From assembly GCA_905176665.1 (NCBI GenBank), contig CAJINA010000083.1:32017-96016 (forward strand): 64,000 bases of DNA. The letters are read 5' to 3'. This document shows, in pieces, positions 9,035 to 17,647 of the stretch (the first letter of the stretch is position 1; each line of letters begins with the position of its first letter). The DNA is from Olavius algarvensis Delta 4 endosymbiont. Its GTDB lineage: Bacteria; Desulfobacterota; Desulfobacteria; Desulfobacterales; CAJINA01. The notes under the pieces were generated by a model. That model was not told the origin of the DNA. It did not search any database and saw nothing but the letters and a program-made list of their open reading frames with translations. A program made the translations under genes and the position numbers.

Positions 9035-9196
9035 ATGAGTGATATCCTGATTGCTATCGGTGTTATTGGTGTCTGGTACCTGCTGCAGGCGGTGATTTTA
9101 CCGCGGATGGGCGTTCCCACCTGAATGAAACCTGACTGTCAGGTGACAGACAAGCCCAAAATCGAAGAAAAGCAGGCCGGTGGTGAAAACCACTAG
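9035..9196 (+). CDS. Candidate small membrane selenoprotein (in-frame TGA)
   Basis: Reading from ATG 9035 gives 29 residues: a single hydrophobic helix (ILIAIGVIGVWYLLQAVI) then LPRMGVPT, followed by TGA at 9122-9124. If the TGA is read as selenocysteine (residue 30), the frame continues with MKPDCQV and a charged tail to TAG at 9194-9196, giving 53 residues. A cysteine lies five residues after the selenocysteine (U-x4-C), a plausible redox pair just outside the membrane helix. A GAGG lies 7 bases before the ATG. A hairpin at 9136-9149 fits a bacterial SECIS element. The lineage inferred for the window is known for many selenoproteins. The alternative is a 29-residue peptide ending at the TGA. 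Function unknown; a membrane-anchored redox role is a guess. The TAG stop overlaps the start of a dispersed repeat. Confidence 0.6.
9125..9149 (+). promoter_or_regulatory. Candidate bacterial SECIS hairpin
   Basis: Directly after the in-frame TGA (9122-9124), bases 9136-9140 (CTGTC) and 9145-9149 (GACAG) form a perfect 5-bp stem with loop AGGT. The loop starts 17 bases after the TGA, leaving a 16-base spacer, and has a G in its first two positions. Those are the features of the bSECIS model (short stem, small loop with an early G, about 16-37 bases from the UGA). An alternative pairing CCTGA/TCAGG overlaps it. Confidence 0.55.
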
Positions 9197-9323
9197 CGGC
9201 TATTTCAAAAAATAGGAATTCGGCTCAAGGTTGCGCCTAACGGCTTGAAAACCGGCACGCCGTGCCGGAAGCGAGCACCCAACGCCGAGGTTGGGCCAAA
9301 GGACATCTTTGAGATAGCCTCTA
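9195..9323. repeat. Dispersed repeat family A, copy 2 (129 bp, reverse orientation)
   Basis: Begins AGCGGCTATTTCAAAAAAT and ends TTTGAGATAGCCTCTA. The arm order is reversed relative to copy 1: the TTCGGCTCAAGG arm is left and the CCCAACGCCGAGGTTGGGC arm is right. An internal segment with GGCTTGAAAACCGGC is shared with copies 4 and 5. The left end overlaps the stop codon of the small selenoprotein candidate; the right end lies 5 bases from the M20 peptidase stop, so it fills the whole convergent gap. Confidence 0.85.
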
Positions 9324-9327
9324 ACTG

Positions 9328-10491
9328 TCAGCCGCCCAGTTGGCGCCAACCGGCCAGAATGGACCCGGCGATCAGCAGCGCCCTTTGAGGGAGGCTTTCC
9401 CTGCGGATGTATTCATCGGCGCTGTGGTCCCTGTCGCCGATGGGGCCCAGCCCATCGACCACCGGTACCTTTTCGGCGGCGATCAGGTTTGCATCCGAAA
9501 CCCCCTGGCGGTGTTCAGCCGCCACATCAATCCCCAATTCGGTCGCCGCCATTGCGATCACCTCAAAAAGCGCTTCACTGTCTCTACCCGCCGGCATGGG
9601 TGGACGCGTGCTGGTGATCTCGTAGCTGGCCGAGGTATTGGGTACGCTGCAGTGCCTCGCCAGCCGGTCGATCTTCTCTTGCAAAATGGCGTCGTCTTGC
9701 TGAGCTGCGAAGCGAAAGTCAATCTTGGCGGACGCGCTTTCCGCTACCGTATTGGAACCGATGCCGCCCGCCACAAGTCCTACGTTTACCGTAATGCCCT
9801 TATCCGGATCATTCAGCGTTTCAAAGGCAATTGTTTTGCGGGCCAGTTCTAAAATTGCACTGCCCTTGTCAGGTCCGGCATAGGCCGCATGCCCGGCCTG
9901 CCCCCGGACCGACAGGTTGAGGGCAATATTTCCTTTGCGGCCGGTCACGACTTCACCGTTCAGACCGCCGCACTCAAGCACCAGGGCAAATAGACTCCGA
10001 CGCGCTTCGGCGCGGATGAGTTCCCGGGAAGACCCGGAGCCGATCTCTTCATCGGAATTGAAAACGAAGGTTACCGGGATCGTGTCCAGCAGCCCGACGG
10101 CAGCCAGAGCCTTCAAGGCGAAGATCCCGGCCACCAGGCCGCCCTTCATATCGGCAACGCCTGGTCCCAAACAGTGCGCAGCGTCTTCTTTATACCAATT
10201 GAAATCGGTATCAATCGGGAAAACCGTATCCATATGGCCACTGAGCAAGATTTGCTGATCACCGCGTTGGGCTGCGCTTGAACGGGCAACAAGGTGATTG
10301 CCTGCTACGGTCTGGGTCATGGTTTCACAGGCAATGGCGTCACCTTCGAAAGCCGCTGCAATCCGGGCAGCCACCTGGTCAACCCCGGCCTTGTTATAGC
10401 TGGAACTCTGGATCAGGACCAAGTCTTTCAACAGGGCCAACATGGCGGGGGTGTGTTGCCGGATGTATGTGGGCAGGCTGTCAGGGATCAT
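9328..10491 (-). CDS. M20 family metallopeptidase (carboxypeptidase G2-like)
   Basis: A 387-residue di-zinc hydrolase. Metal and catalytic residues are in place: SGHMDTV (H86, D88), GVADMKGG (D114), SDEEIGS (E148-E149), LECGG (E near 172) and the C-terminal DRDHSADE histidine. The dimerisation domain lies between about residues 185 and 295. Members cleave C-terminal glutamate or short peptides and N-acyl amino acids in the cytoplasm; the exact substrate is not clear. It is monocistronic, convergent with the small selenoprotein candidate and separated from it by a repeat copy. The ATG at 10491 has a weak ribosome site. Confidence 0.88.
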   Translation of the reverse strand: MIPDSLPTYIRQHTPAMLALLKDLVLIQSSSYNKAGVDQVAARIAAAFEGDAIACETMTQTVAGNHLVARSSAAQRGDQQILLSGHMDTVFPIDTDFNWYKEDAAHCLGPGVADMKGGLVAGIFALKALAAVGLLDTIPVTFVFNSDEEIGSGSSRELIRAEARRSLFALVLECGGLNGEVVTGRKGNIALNLSVRGQAGHAAYAGPDKGSAILELARKTIAFETLNDPDKGITVNVGLVAGGIGSNTVAESASAKIDFRFAAQQDDAILQEKIDRLARHCSVPNTSASYEITSTRPPMPAGRDSEALFEVIAMAATELGIDVAAEHRQGVSDANLIAAEKVPVVDGLGPIGDRDHSADEYIRRESLPQRALLIAGSILAGWRQLGG

Positions 10492-10730
10492 CTTACCACT
10501 CAGTCAGAAGGGTTCAAAAGTTGGCGCAAATATCCCACGTATCGGCATAATTTTCAATTCAAACTTCAATCAAGCGTGGACAAAATAATTGCATTTTCAA
10601 AGGGGGATTGCTATGGGCATCTGGATTAAGTGAAACTTATAAATCGGGGCCAAAAACACTGTGACGGTATTCGGGCGGCTTAGCCAACTACAAAAGCCAT
10701 CGGATACCGGAGCGAAATGGGGGCGTGGGA

Positions 10731-12041
10731 ATGGGCGATTTTCAGGCTACTTTGGACACATTGAAAGCGATGGATTCAACCAAGATTTTTTTCACCGATC
10801 TGCACGGTCGTATTATGAGTCTGCCGGTGAATCCGGAAAACATGGAATCCATCTGCGAAACGGGTATCGGTTTCGACGGTAGCTCCATCGCTGGTTTTGC
10901 GGCCGTGGAAAAAAGCGACCGCATTCTTAAACCGGTCCCAGAAAGTTATCGCTCGGTAAAATTCACGGATGAGAAGGTCGGTTTCTTCATCGGGGATGTC
11001 TACAATGAAGCGGGCCAGCGCGCCCAGGCCGATCCCAGGGCTGTTTTGGAGAATGTGCTGACAGAAGCCGACAAGACGTTTGGATACACCTTTACGGTGG
11101 GGCCGGAGCACGAGTTTTTTTTGTTGAAAGGGGATACCTTCGACGCGGACTCCCATACCGATAACGGTGGTTATTTTCAAGCCAGTCCCCATGACAAGGG
11201 CGAGGCGGTTCGCGACCGGATCATAGCCGTGCTGGCGGAATGCGGCATCACATTTGAAAAATCGCACCATGAGGTAACCCCCTCCCAGCATGAGATCAAC
11301 CTCGAGTGCACGGACCCTCTAAACGGTGCCGACCGGACCGTGCTTTTCAATTATGTGACCCAGAAAGTGGCGGCCGAATCCGGCTACCGTGCCGCTTTCA
11401 TGCCCAAACCGTTTGACGGGTACAACCGCAATGCGTTTCATATCCATCTTTCGATGCAGGATGGTAAAGGCAACAATGTGTTTTACGATCCCGCGGCGCC
11501 CAAGCATATCGGCAAAATCGCCCGGCAGTTTATCGCGGGGATCCTGAAATACGCGCGTGAAACCTCCATCATTATGGCCTCTACGCTCAATTCCTATAAA
11601 GCCTATGTGATTGAACGGGAAGCCCCCGTGGTTCGCAACTGGGGTTTTAGCAATCGCAGTTCCATGGTTCGGATCCCACATGCGCTCAACCCGCAGAGCA
11701 CCCGTCTCGAGTTGCGCAGTCCGGACCCCTGCGGGAATCCCTATCTGCAGATAGCGGTGCTGATTGCCATGGGACTGGCCGGCATTCGGGAACAGCTCGA
11801 TGCCGGGCCGCCCATATCCGGCAGCACGTACCGCAAGAACTGGAAAATGAAGGTTTGGGATCGGCGGTTTCTGCCCAAGTGCATGTACGAGGCGCTTGTC
11901 GAAGCCGAGCGTAGCAAATTTCTCAAAGAGACGCTTGGTGAGCGAATTTACAGCAACTACATGGTCCTCAAGGTAAGTGACTGGGAGGAGCACCGCACCC
12001 ACGTGACACCCAGAGAACACAGTAAATATTTAAGCCGTTAG
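10731..12041 (+). CDS. glnA: Glutamine synthetase, type I
   Basis: A 436-residue GS catalyses ATP-dependent glutamine formation from glutamate and ammonia. Visible motifs include GFDGSSIAGF near 50, GPEHEFFL with metal-binding glutamates, FHIHLS for ATP and substrate, and a KAYVIEREAPVVRNW segment followed by RIPHA. The length matches the short GSI-alpha-like forms, and the tyrosine adenylylation segment of GSI-beta was not seen. GSI-alpha forms are usually controlled by feedback and repressor binding. The ATG at 10731 is preferred to a GTG two codons upstream. No glnB-like or glnR-like gene is adjacent. It could belong to a GS-like gamma-glutamyl ligase subgroup, but the length and motifs favour true GS. 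Confidence 0.88.
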   Translation: MGDFQATLDTLKAMDSTKIFFTDLHGRIMSLPVNPENMESICETGIGFDGSSIAGFAAVEKSDRILKPVPESYRSVKFTDEKVGFFIGDVYNEAGQRAQADPRAVLENVLTEADKTFGYTFTVGPEHEFFLLKGDTFDADSHTDNGGYFQASPHDKGEAVRDRIIAVLAECGITFEKSHHEVTPSQHEINLECTDPLNGADRTVLFNYVTQKVAAESGYRAAFMPKPFDGYNRNAFHIHLSMQDGKGNNVFYDPAAPKHIGKIARQFIAGILKYARETSIIMASTLNSYKAYVIEREAPVVRNWGFSNRSSMVRIPHALNPQSTRLELRSPDPCGNPYLQIAVLIAMGLAGIREQLDAGPPISGSTYRKNWKMKVWDRRFLPKCMYEALVEAERSKFLKETLGERIYSNYMVLKVSDWEEHRTHVTPREHSKYLSR

Positions 12042-12090
12042 TGCCCGGCGCTTACGCGGCGGGGCCTAACGTCCTGACTAACTGCATGAT

Positions 12091-12235
12091 TAGAGGCAAT
12101 TTCAAAAATAGGATTTTGGTTCAAGGTCAAGGCGGACGTGAGGTTTCAACCGGAGGAATACTCGAGTATTTCGAGGATTGGAACCGATCGCCCAACGCAG
12201 AGATTGGGCCAAAAGACATTTTTGAGATAGCCTCT
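12091..12235. repeat. Dispersed repeat family A, copy 3 (145 bp, reverse orientation)
   Basis: Begins TAGAGGCAATTTCAAAAA and ends TTTTTGAGATAGCCTCT. GGATTTTGGTTCAAGG is near the left end and CCCAACGCAGAGATTGGGCC near the right. The centre has ACCGGAGGAATACTCGAGTAT. The right end is immediately followed by GGTAAGGAG, the ribosome site of the aminomutase gene, so the repeat forms the 5' leader of that gene. Confidence 0.87.
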
Positions 12236-12251
12236 GGTAAGGAGAAGATCA

Positions 12252-13325
12252 ATGGAAGCCTGGGTCGAACAACTTCAAAATAGTGTCAATACCCTTGAAC
12301 GTCTGAAGGACTATATCGAGGTCACCCCCGCAGAGGAAAAGGCCATAACCACCTTGAATACCAAGTGGGGCACGACTCCCTATTTTGCCGCCTTGATGGA
12401 TCCCAAGGACCCCAATTGCCCGATCCGCAGGCAGGTGTTGCCTTCCCTGGAGGAAAATGTCAATGAGTATGGTGTCGACAACTACCTGATGTGGAAAGAA
12501 AACCGCAGCACCGATGAGGTGCGGCCTGACAGTATCGCCCGCCAGTACCACGACCGGGTGGCTTTTACCGTCACCGATGTATGTGCCAATTACTGCCGGC
12601 ACTGTTTCCGCAAGGAGCTGGTCGTGGACCGTGATATTCAGTTCCGTATGGACCTGGAAGAGGGCCTGGCCTGGATTAAGGAGCATACAGAGGTGCGGGA
12701 CGTACTGATTACCGGGGGAGATCCCTTTATCCTTGCCGACGAAAAGATCGAATACCTGATCCGCAAATTGCGGGAGCTCGACCACCTGGAAATGATTCGT
12801 TTCGGTACCCGTACCCCTATCGTCCTGCCCCAGAGAATCACTCCGGCGCTTAAAAGAATCCTCAGCCCCTACCATAAGATTCCGCTCTGGATTAATACCC
12901 AGTGCAACCACCCCAGGGAGATAACCGCGGAAACCGCCCGCGCGGTTTTCGACCTGCTCACCTGCGGTGTTAACGTGGGCAATCGGGCGGTCCTGCTCAA
13001 GGGGATCAATGACGATCCTGAAACCTTCCGGCAGTTGCACCAGAAGTTGCTACAGGTGCGCATACGGCCCTACTATGTGTTCTATTGTGAACCGGCACCC
13101 GGCATCGACCACTTTCGGACGACCGTGGAAAAGGGCGCCGAATTGATCCGGGATGCCATCCGCGGCCATACCACCGGCCTGGCCCAGCCCATGTACGTGA
13201 TCGCCACCAATATCGGCAAGATTCCGCTGATGCCAGATTACTACATCATGGGCAAGGATGAAAAAGAGTACACTCTGAAAAATTACCAGGGTAAACTCAC
13301 CCAGTGGCCCAATATGCCAGCGTAA
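12252..13325 (+). CDS. KamA family radical SAM aminomutase (lysine/glutamate 2,3-aminomutase-like)
   Basis: A 357-residue radical SAM, PLP-dependent enzyme. The cluster cysteines are CANYCRHC (C111, C115, C118); GGDPF is the SAM-binding segment; NHPREIT and CGVNVGNRAVLLKGIND match the KamA core. Family members move an amino group from C2 to C3 of lysine (osmolyte or EF-P modification) or of glutamate. Where clostridial lysine 2,3-aminomutase has an Asp that holds the lysine side chain (CDLS), this protein has CEPA, so substrate is uncertain. An AAGGAG lies 8 bases before the ATG. An EpmA-like gene 3.4 kb downstream makes an EpmB-type role possible. The C-terminal multimerisation tail is shorter than in the 416-residue clostridial enzyme. 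Confidence 0.88.
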   Translation: MEAWVEQLQNSVNTLERLKDYIEVTPAEEKAITTLNTKWGTTPYFAALMDPKDPNCPIRRQVLPSLEENVNEYGVDNYLMWKENRSTDEVRPDSIARQYHDRVAFTVTDVCANYCRHCFRKELVVDRDIQFRMDLEEGLAWIKEHTEVRDVLITGGDPFILADEKIEYLIRKLRELDHLEMIRFGTRTPIVLPQRITPALKRILSPYHKIPLWINTQCNHPREITAETARAVFDLLTCGVNVGNRAVLLKGINDDPETFRQLHQKLLQVRIRPYYVFYCEPAPGIDHFRTTVEKGAELIRDAIRGHTTGLAQPMYVIATNIGKIPLMPDYYIMGKDEKEYTLKNYQGKLTQWPNMPA

Positions 13326-13427
13326 CACCGGCCGCGTCCTTAGCTGACCAGGGCCTGTCGCGCTTGTTGAAAGATTGACATCCGGGGGTCATATGGTTTA
13401 GCATAAACCCTGCATTTATTTATAAAT

Positions 13428-13573
13428 AGTGTCTGTCCACAAATGGTAGGTATTGGGGCATAGCAAGGCTTGAGCGATTTTGAAACCGCAGGCATAGTGC
13501 GCTATTCCGAGGAATTCAAAAGAGCGAAAACGCCGCTCTGGACCAAAAGATGCCGTTTGTGGATGGGCCCTGG
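13428..13573. repeat. Imperfect inverted repeat element (type B)
   Basis: GTCTGTCCACAAATGG (13431-13446) pairs imperfectly with CCGTTTGTGGATGGGC (13553-13568), 12 of 16 positions. About 105 bases between them show no ORF with support. This looks like a decayed MITE-type insertion in the leader of the hydantoinase gene. An in-frame ATG at 13550 falls inside its right arm. Confidence 0.5.
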
Positions 13574-13603
13574 ATAACCAGTTACGCAGGCCTGGGGAGC
13601 TTC

Positions 13604-15283
13604 ATGATAATCGGTCTGGATGTCGGCGGTACCCACACGGATGTGGTGCTTTTGGGAAATGAAGGACTGGTTGGGTCCGTCAAGATCGCAACCAACACCG
13701 GAGACCTTTTCCAGACGGTCCTGGACGGCATCGATCAGATTACCAGCGGTATCTCCCCGGAAACCATCCAGCGCCTCGTACTGAGCACCACCCTGACGAC
13801 CAATGCCGTGGTTCAGGGGAAGATCCCCAGGGTCGGCATGCTGGTCGCAGCCGGTCCGGGGATAGACCCTAACCTCTACCGGACCTGTGACGATTACCAT
13901 GTCGTGACCGGCGCCATCGACCACCGGGGCCGCGAAACCGCTGCGATCGATTCCGCCCAGGTCGAAGCCATCGCCTCCCGGATGCTGGACAAGGGCATCG
14001 AACTGGTCGGTGTGGTTGGAAAATTCTCGACGCGGAACCCGGCCCATGAAGTGGCGATTGCCAGGCTGATCGACTCCCGGTTTAAAAAAATATTCCTGGG
14101 GCACCGGGTTTCGGGCAACCTCGGTTTTCCCCGCCGAATCGCGACCACCTATCTCAACACCGCTGTCTATCCCATCCACCGCGAGTTTTTTACAGCCGTT
14201 AAAAGATCCCTGGAAAGCAAAGGCCTGGCAGTCCCCATTCGGATCCTGAAAGCCGACGGCGGGAATATGAATCTGGAGGCGTCCATCGATTTCCCGGCCC
14301 AGACGATTCTCTCCGGACCCGCCGCGAGTGTCATGGGCTCTTTGGCATTTGCCCCCGATGAAGAAGAGTGCCTGGTTATGGATATCGGGGGCACCACCAC
14401 GGATATGGCGGTGATGGTCAAAAACGCCCCCCTGCTCGATCCCAAGGGCACCGATATACAACCCTTGAAAACGCTGGTCAGATCTTTGAAAACGCATTCC
14501 ATCGGTGTGGGCGGTGACAGCGTTGTTCAGGTTGTCGCGGGGGAGCTGCAGGTGGGGCCTGAGCGCAGGGGCCCAGCCATGGCCTACGGTGGGCCCGCGC
14601 CCACCCCGACGGATGCCATGTTGGTGCTGGGGATCATCAAGGGCGCCGGCCAAGCAACCGCCCGGGAGGGGTTGGCCGGGTTGGCCGCTGGACTGGGGTT
14701 GTCCGTGACGGTGGCGGCCGAAAAAATTTTTAATCATACCTGTGAAAAAATTCTGGCACAGGCCCGGCAAATGATTACCCGGATTAACAGCCAGCCGGTG
14801 TATACGGTCCACGAAATGCTGGAAGGTCACAGCGTGAACCCTGAGAAAATACTGGTCCTGGGCGGGCCGGCCGCCGGATTTGCAGGCCGGCTTGAAGAAC
14901 TATCCGGTTGGAAAGTGGGGGTCGTGCCCCGCTGGGAGGTAGCCAATGCCATCGGGGCCGCCCTGGCCCGCACAACCACCGAAGTAGCGTTAAGGGTCGA
15001 TACGCAACAAGGGGTGGCGATGGCGCCCGAGGAGCATTTTCACAAGCGCATCAGCAACAGCTTCAACCTGGAAAAGGCACGACAACAGACACTGGAGCTG
15101 TTGAAAGCCAAAGCCCTTGCGCTGGGGGCCAATCCAGGGCATCTGGAGATGGAAATCGTGGATGAAAGCGAGTTCAATATGGTCCGTGGGTTCAATACGA
15201 CCGGCAAGATCATGGACGTGAAGGCCCAGATCAAACCGGGACTGATTCATGGATACGACCCGATAGCAGGAGCGCTGCTGTAA
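13604..15283 (+). CDS. Hydantoinase/oxoprolinase family ATPase (HyuA-like)
   Basis: A 559-residue protein with the actin-like ATPase fold of hydantoinase A. GLDVGGTHTDVVLL at the N-terminus is phosphate-1; TTLTTNAV follows; VMDIGGTTTDMAV near 260 is phosphate-2; GVGGDSVV lies near 300. Family members hydrolyse cyclic amides (hydantoins, 5-oxoproline) or carboxylate ketones using ATP. The partner HyuB is absent, so activity is unclear. The ATG at 13604 is chosen because GGGGAG lies about 6 bases upstream, the family's conserved N-terminus starts there, and the longer ORF runs into a repeat arm. The deacetylase-like gene begins 2 bases after the stop, so they are co-transcribed. Confidence 0.87.
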   Translation: MIIGLDVGGTHTDVVLLGNEGLVGSVKIATNTGDLFQTVLDGIDQITSGISPETIQRLVLSTTLTTNAVVQGKIPRVGMLVAAGPGIDPNLYRTCDDYHVVTGAIDHRGRETAAIDSAQVEAIASRMLDKGIELVGVVGKFSTRNPAHEVAIARLIDSRFKKIFLGHRVSGNLGFPRRIATTYLNTAVYPIHREFFTAVKRSLESKGLAVPIRILKADGGNMNLEASIDFPAQTILSGPAASVMGSLAFAPDEEECLVMDIGGTTTDMAVMVKNAPLLDPKGTDIQPLKTLVRSLKTHSIGVGGDSVVQVVAGELQVGPERRGPAMAYGGPAPTPTDAMLVLGIIKGAGQATAREGLAGLAAGLGLSVTVAAEKIFNHTCEKILAQARQMITRINSQPVYTVHEMLEGHSVNPEKILVLGGPAAGFAGRLEELSGWKVGVVPRWEVANAIGAALARTTTEVALRVDTQQGVAMAPEEHFHKRISNSFNLEKARQQTLELLKAKALALGANPGHLEMEIVDESEFNMVRGFNTTGKIMDVKAQIKPGLIHGYDPIAGALL

Positions 15284-15285
15284 AG

Positions 15286-16626
15286 ATGCTGGAGGCCAAA
15301 CATAAAACCGGACTTGTTTTTTTCCCCGCTTATGACTGGGCCATCAGTGCCAGCCACCCGGAGCGGGAAGAGCGCCTGCTCTATACCCAGGATCAGATCC
15401 GGGAAGAAGGACTGTTGGACATTGCCGGCATTACCGAATTTAAGCCTGACCTGGTCACGCTCGATGATGTCCGCCGGGTACATTTTTGCGTCCCCGATCC
15501 GTGGGAAGTGATGACCCAGTCGCATTTCATCAGTGCCGGAGGGGCCAAAACAATTGGTATGGCCATCATGGAAAAGCAGGTTGAAAGGGGGTTTGCGCTT
15601 GTCCGGCCCCCGGGACACCACGCCATGCGGGTCGTGCATGGCGGCCGAGGTTTTTACGCCGTCAATATCGAAGCCATCATGATCGAATACCTGCGCCAGG
15701 CCTATCAGGTGGATAAGGTGGCAATCATCGATACGGACTGCCACCATGGAGACGGCACCCAGGATATCTACTGGTACGATCCGGACACGCTGTTTATCTC
15801 CATTCACCAAGACGGCCGGACCCTGTGCCCCGGATCGGGCGCCACCGGCGAGATGGGGGGCGGCCATGCCATCGGTACCACTTTGAACATTCCCCTTCCG
15901 CCGCAGACATCCGCCGAAGGTTTCTTATACGCTGTTGAACATATTGTGCTGCCGATCCTCGCGGACTTCAAGCCGGATTTGATTGTCAATTCAGCCGGCC
16001 AGGACAACCATTATTCCGACCCCATTACCAACATGAACTTCTGCGCCCAGGGCTACGCCGACCTGACGAAACTGCTGAAACCGGATATCGCCGTACTGGA
16101 GGGCGGCTATTCCATTGAAGGGGCCCTGCCGTATGTAAACCTGGGGATTGTTCTGGCCATGGCCGGGATGGATTATGCCCACGTGCGGGAACCGGATTAT
16201 GATCCTGAGGGGATTCGGCAGAGCCCGGACATTACCACCTATATCGAGAAGGTGGGTGAAACGGTCTTGAGCATCTGGCAGCAGCGCGCGCATATCCGGG
16301 ATACCGTATGCGGCGAGCGGGAATATCTTGTCCGGGATCGCAATATTTTCTATGATACGGATCAGATCATGGAGAAGCAGCAAGATCGGATAACCATCTG
16401 TCCGGATTGCAGCGGGGCCCTGCGCATTGATTCCAACGCCGGCAACTATAACCGCATCACGGCCATCCACATCCCGCGCAAGGCCTGCCCCCGCTGTCAA
16501 GCGCGCGGGCACCAGTGGTATGAAAGCATGGACGCGTATACCTGCGACCGGGTCTACCTGCAGGATCGCGTCGCAGACCAGTTCCTCGAAAAGAAGTTGC
16601 GGCCCGGCATCGGCGAGCGCTTCTAA
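15286..16626 (+). CDS. Histone deacetylase family hydrolase with C-terminal zinc ribbon
   Basis: A 446-residue class II-like deacetylase of the arginase fold. Active-site motifs are VRPPGHHA near 106, IDTDCHHGDGTQ near 148 (His/Asp zinc ligands) and a GQDNHYSDP segment near 240 that supplies the second Asp. Bacterial members remove acyl groups from polyamines, lysine or other amines. Residues about 371-403 carry CPDC and CPRC, a four-cysteine zinc ribbon that is uncommon in such enzymes and may bind protein or nucleic acid. The start lies 2 bases after the hydantoinase-like stop. The EpmA-like gene follows 102 bases later. Whether the substrate is an acyl-lysine linked to its neighbours is inference. 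Confidence 0.9.
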   Translation: MLEAKHKTGLVFFPAYDWAISASHPEREERLLYTQDQIREEGLLDIAGITEFKPDLVTLDDVRRVHFCVPDPWEVMTQSHFISAGGAKTIGMAIMEKQVERGFALVRPPGHHAMRVVHGGRGFYAVNIEAIMIEYLRQAYQVDKVAIIDTDCHHGDGTQDIYWYDPDTLFISIHQDGRTLCPGSGATGEMGGGHAIGTTLNIPLPPQTSAEGFLYAVEHIVLPILADFKPDLIVNSAGQDNHYSDPITNMNFCAQGYADLTKLLKPDIAVLEGGYSIEGALPYVNLGIVLAMAGMDYAHVREPDYDPEGIRQSPDITTYIEKVGETVLSIWQQRAHIRDTVCGEREYLVRDRNIFYDTDQIMEKQQDRITICPDCSGALRIDSNAGNYNRITAIHIPRKACPRCQARGHQWYESMDAYTCDRVYLQDRVADQFLEKKLRPGIGERF

Positions 16627-16728
16627 ACTTCAGCGGTGAGCCGGTGGCTGCTGAAAGGTACCGGTCCAGACCATATCCCGGTTGGCCGATGTACTTATGA
16701 CGCCCGTGTATAGCAACAGGGGAGGGGC

Positions 16729-17646
16729 TTGAACCCATACAGGCAGAATCGGATAAGGCGGCAGCTTGAAATTCGCGCGCAGGTCTTAAGGGCGGTACGC
16801 GAGTTTTTCCAAAGGGCCGGGTACCTCGAAGTCGAGACCCCGATCAGAATACCAGCGCCGGCACCGGAAGCACATATAGAACCGCCGCCCGCCGGGGATT
16901 GGTTCTTACAGGCTTCCCCGGAGCTGTGCATGAAACGACTGCTGGCCGCCGGTTACGACAAAATATATCAAATTTGCCCCTGTTTCCGGGCCGGCGAGCG
17001 GGGGGAACGGCACCTGCCGGAAATGACCCTGTTGGAATGGTACACCGCCCATGCGGATTACCGGGATATGATGGTGCATTGCGAGCAGCTGCTCAAGCAC
17101 GTTATCACTTACTTGGGACTCTCTGGACTGCATTATCAGGGATCGGCGATTGATCTGGAAGGATCCTGGCCGCGCTTGACGGTAGCGGAGGCATTTGCGC
17201 GATACGGCTCCCAGTCGGTCAGCCGCGCACTTGAAACCGGCCGTTTCGATGAGATCATGGGGTTGGAAATTGAACCGGCCCTGGGTAACGCCCAGCCGGT
17301 GTTCCTGTATGACTATCCGGCCCAATGTGCTGCGTTGGCCAGGCGCAAGGCGACGGACCCGGATATTGCCGAACGCTTTGAGCTGTATATCGCCGGATTA
17401 GAGCTGTGTAACGCCTTCAGTGAATTGCGCGACCCGGTTGAACAGCGTGCCCGTTTTAAACAAGTGCTCGACCAGCGGGCCGCGGAGGGCAAGACCCGTT
17501 ATCGGCAGCCGGAGACTTTTCTGGCAACCTTGGCCGACATGCCGGCGGCGGCCGGCAATGCGCTGGGAATTGATCGGCTGGTCATGTTGATTGCCGATAC
17601 CGCCCGGATAGATGATGTTGTGAGTTTTATCCCCGAAGAGCTTTGA
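16729..17646 (+). CDS. epmA: EpmA-like elongation factor P lysine ligase (GenX/PoxA family)
   Basis: A 305-residue truncated class II lysyl-tRNA synthetase lacking the anticodon-binding domain. It keeps motif 2 ([20 protein letters not shown]), [12 protein letters not shown], and motif 3 ([13 protein letters not shown]). EpmA activates beta-lysine as an adenylate and attaches it to a lysine of EF-P. The start is TTG at 16729 with AGGGGAGGGG directly upstream. The KamA-like gene on the same strand could supply beta-lysine. No efp gene is in the window. The sensor kinase gene begins one base after the stop, suggesting translational coupling. The protein is complete, with all three class II motifs visible. 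Confidence 0.9.
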   Translation: MNPYRQNRIRRQLEIRAQVLRAVREFFQRAGYLEVETPIRIPAPAPEAHIEPPPAGDWFLQASPELCMKRLLAAGYDKIYQICPCFRAGERGERHLPEMTLLEWYTAHADYRDMMVHCEQLLKHVITYLGLSGLHYQGSAIDLEGSWPRLTVAEAFARYGSQSVSRALETGRFDEIMGLEIEPALGNAQPVFLYDYPAQCAALARRKATDPDIAERFELYIAGLELCNAFSELRDPVEQRARFKQVLDQRAAEGKTRYRQPETFLATLADMPAAAGNALGIDRLVMLIADTARIDDVVSFIPEEL

Positions 17647-17647
17647 G

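Noticed and set aside
8730..9035. Plus-strand ORF of 101 codons after mobB
   Set aside because: No ribosome site, composition unlike the neighbouring genes, no motif, and it ends just where the well-supported small gene begins.
13550..13603. Extended N-terminus of the hydantoinase-like protein
   Set aside because: It lies in the arm of an inverted repeat; the next ATG has a better ribosome site and the conserved start of the family.
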